Below, piece by piece: positions 24,704 to 25,551 of a stretch of 25,551 nucleotides of DNA. The notes beneath the pieces are model-generated. The model worked only from the letters and a program-made list of their open reading frames with translations. It was not told where the DNA came from and did not search any database. The translations under genes were made by a program, and so were the position numbers. Where the stretch lies: contig JBBBWG010031543.1 in assembly GCA_037176905.1 (NCBI GenBank), positions 7,146 through 32,696 on the forward strand, read 5' to 3'. This DNA comes from Azolla pinnata (Eukaryota > Streptophyta > Polypodiopsida > Salviniales > Salviniaceae). Each line of letters starts with the position of its first letter. The stretch's first letter is position 1.

Positions 24704-25500
24704 GGAGGCTCAAAATTCGGGGGTATGAAAATAAGGATAAACGAAGAAGACGAGGTTTCCCCCCACTCCTCTCTTCTCTTCGCTTCTCTTCGCTTCTCCT
24801 GCGCTTTCCTTCCGTTTCCCCGAGCTCGGAGAGAAAGAAAAATACGTGCAAGTCCGGGGACTGGATTTCAGATGCGGAAGGAGAAGAAGCAGGAAATCGC
24901 CGTTGCCGCCATAGCTTTCTGGTGATGGAAATGCGGAGGAGAAGGAAACGACGGGGACGGGGACGGCGTCGGCGTCGGCGAGCAAAACACCTGCAAACGG
25001 CAACAGAAAGGAAGGGAATTTTCCAGGTGAGGAGGAGCAAGAGAAAGCAGAGAAACGCAGGGAGAGAAAGAGCGAGAGAGAGAGAGAGAGAGAGAGAGAG
25101 GCGGAGGGAGAGATGGCACCTTGAAACGCTGCGAACGGTGGGAGAGGAGCAGTCGGCGGAGCTGGAATCCGAAGTGACGACAGGGAGAGAAAGCAGGAAA
25201 GCAGCGACGAAGAAGACGATCAAGAAGCAGAAGAAAGAAGAAGAAGAAGAAGAAGAAGAAGAAAGGAAGACAGAAAGCAAGAAAGAAAAGAAAGAAAAGG
25301 AAGAAGACGACGAAGAAAAGAAGAAGAAAGGAAGAAAGAAAGAAGAAAAGGCGGGAGACTGAGCCGGAAAAAAGGAAGCGTGGAAGGATTTGCCTTTTCC
25401 ATAACAGAGAAATCATTATCTGCAATTATTTGCAGGCGACAGTGTAACGATGATGTTTATCGTAAGTTGGTTGACGATGAAGTTTGGGTACAGAGCAATG
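24704..25500 (-). promoter_or_regulatory. 5' flank of the bHLH gene, pyrimidine-rich on its sense strand
   Basis: From about 24990 to 25362 the + strand is nearly all purine, so the sense strand of the gene is CT-rich. Such tracts are common in plant promoters and 5' UTRs, where GA-binding proteins can act. It includes a GA run (about 25073-25100) and a GAA run (about 25226-25262). Long open frames on both strands here come from composition and are not genes. No TATA box could be fixed. Confidence 0.5.
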
Positions 25501-25551
25501 TTTTGGTTATAGGTTGTTGTTTTGGTTATAGGTTGTTGTTTTGGTTATATG
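25501..25551. repeat. 19-bp tandem repeat cut by the window edge
   Basis: Two full units (25501-25519, 25520-25538) starting TTTTGGTTATAGG, plus a partial third to the end. The array may continue beyond the window. Confidence 0.9.

Noticed and set aside
24667-25362. 231-codon open frame on +, rich in Lys, Arg and Glu, and a 206-codon frame on - rich in Ser and Leu
   Set aside because: Both arise from the purine-rich low-complexity DNA and overlap the bHLH 5' flank; no motif or homology is visible.

Overview
The window is nuclear DNA from a land plant, most likely a seed plant. The evidence is the GT-AG introns, a plant-type long-chain acyl-CoA synthetase, a plant-type single-exon EXO70, a bHLH protein with a plant ACT-like C-terminus, interstitial TTTAGGG/CCCTAAA telomere-type repeats, and relics of Ty3/gypsy and LINE-like elements in AT-rich spacer. 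I cannot name the species. No bacterial, viral or organellar gene set is present.

Layout. 1-786 is the 5' flank of a LACS8/LACS9-type long-chain acyl-CoA synthetase gene on + (coding 787-4924, 11 exons). Its intron 8 is built of repeats and ends in an 88-bp tandem duplication that copies the splice acceptor. 4925-6685 is the spacer between two convergent genes. 6686-8638 (-) is an intact single-exon EXO70 exocyst subunit. 8639-10730 is its upstream side, with a strongly palindromic GCAT/TGTA microsatellite. 10731-15350 is AT-rich repeat territory: a CA repeat, a 182-bp tandem duplication, a dead LINE-like zinc-knuckle fragment (+), and two successive dead Ty3/gypsy RT-RNase H fragments (-). 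15350-22158 is mostly non-coding: a decayed open frame, interstitial telomere repeats, several microsatellites and a 248-bp tandem duplication. 22159-24703 (-) is a three-exon bHLH/ACT-type gene with a degenerate basic region. Its CT-rich (sense strand) 5' flank fills the right edge.

The three genes have unrelated known roles (acyl-CoA formation for lipid export or trafficking, exocyst tethering, transcriptional regulation), and nothing in the sequence links them. I found no convincing undescribed system. The most checkable oddities are the decoy acceptor in the LACS gene, the missing N-terminal anchor of that protein, the atypical basic region of the bHLH, and the higher-order telomere-like repeat.
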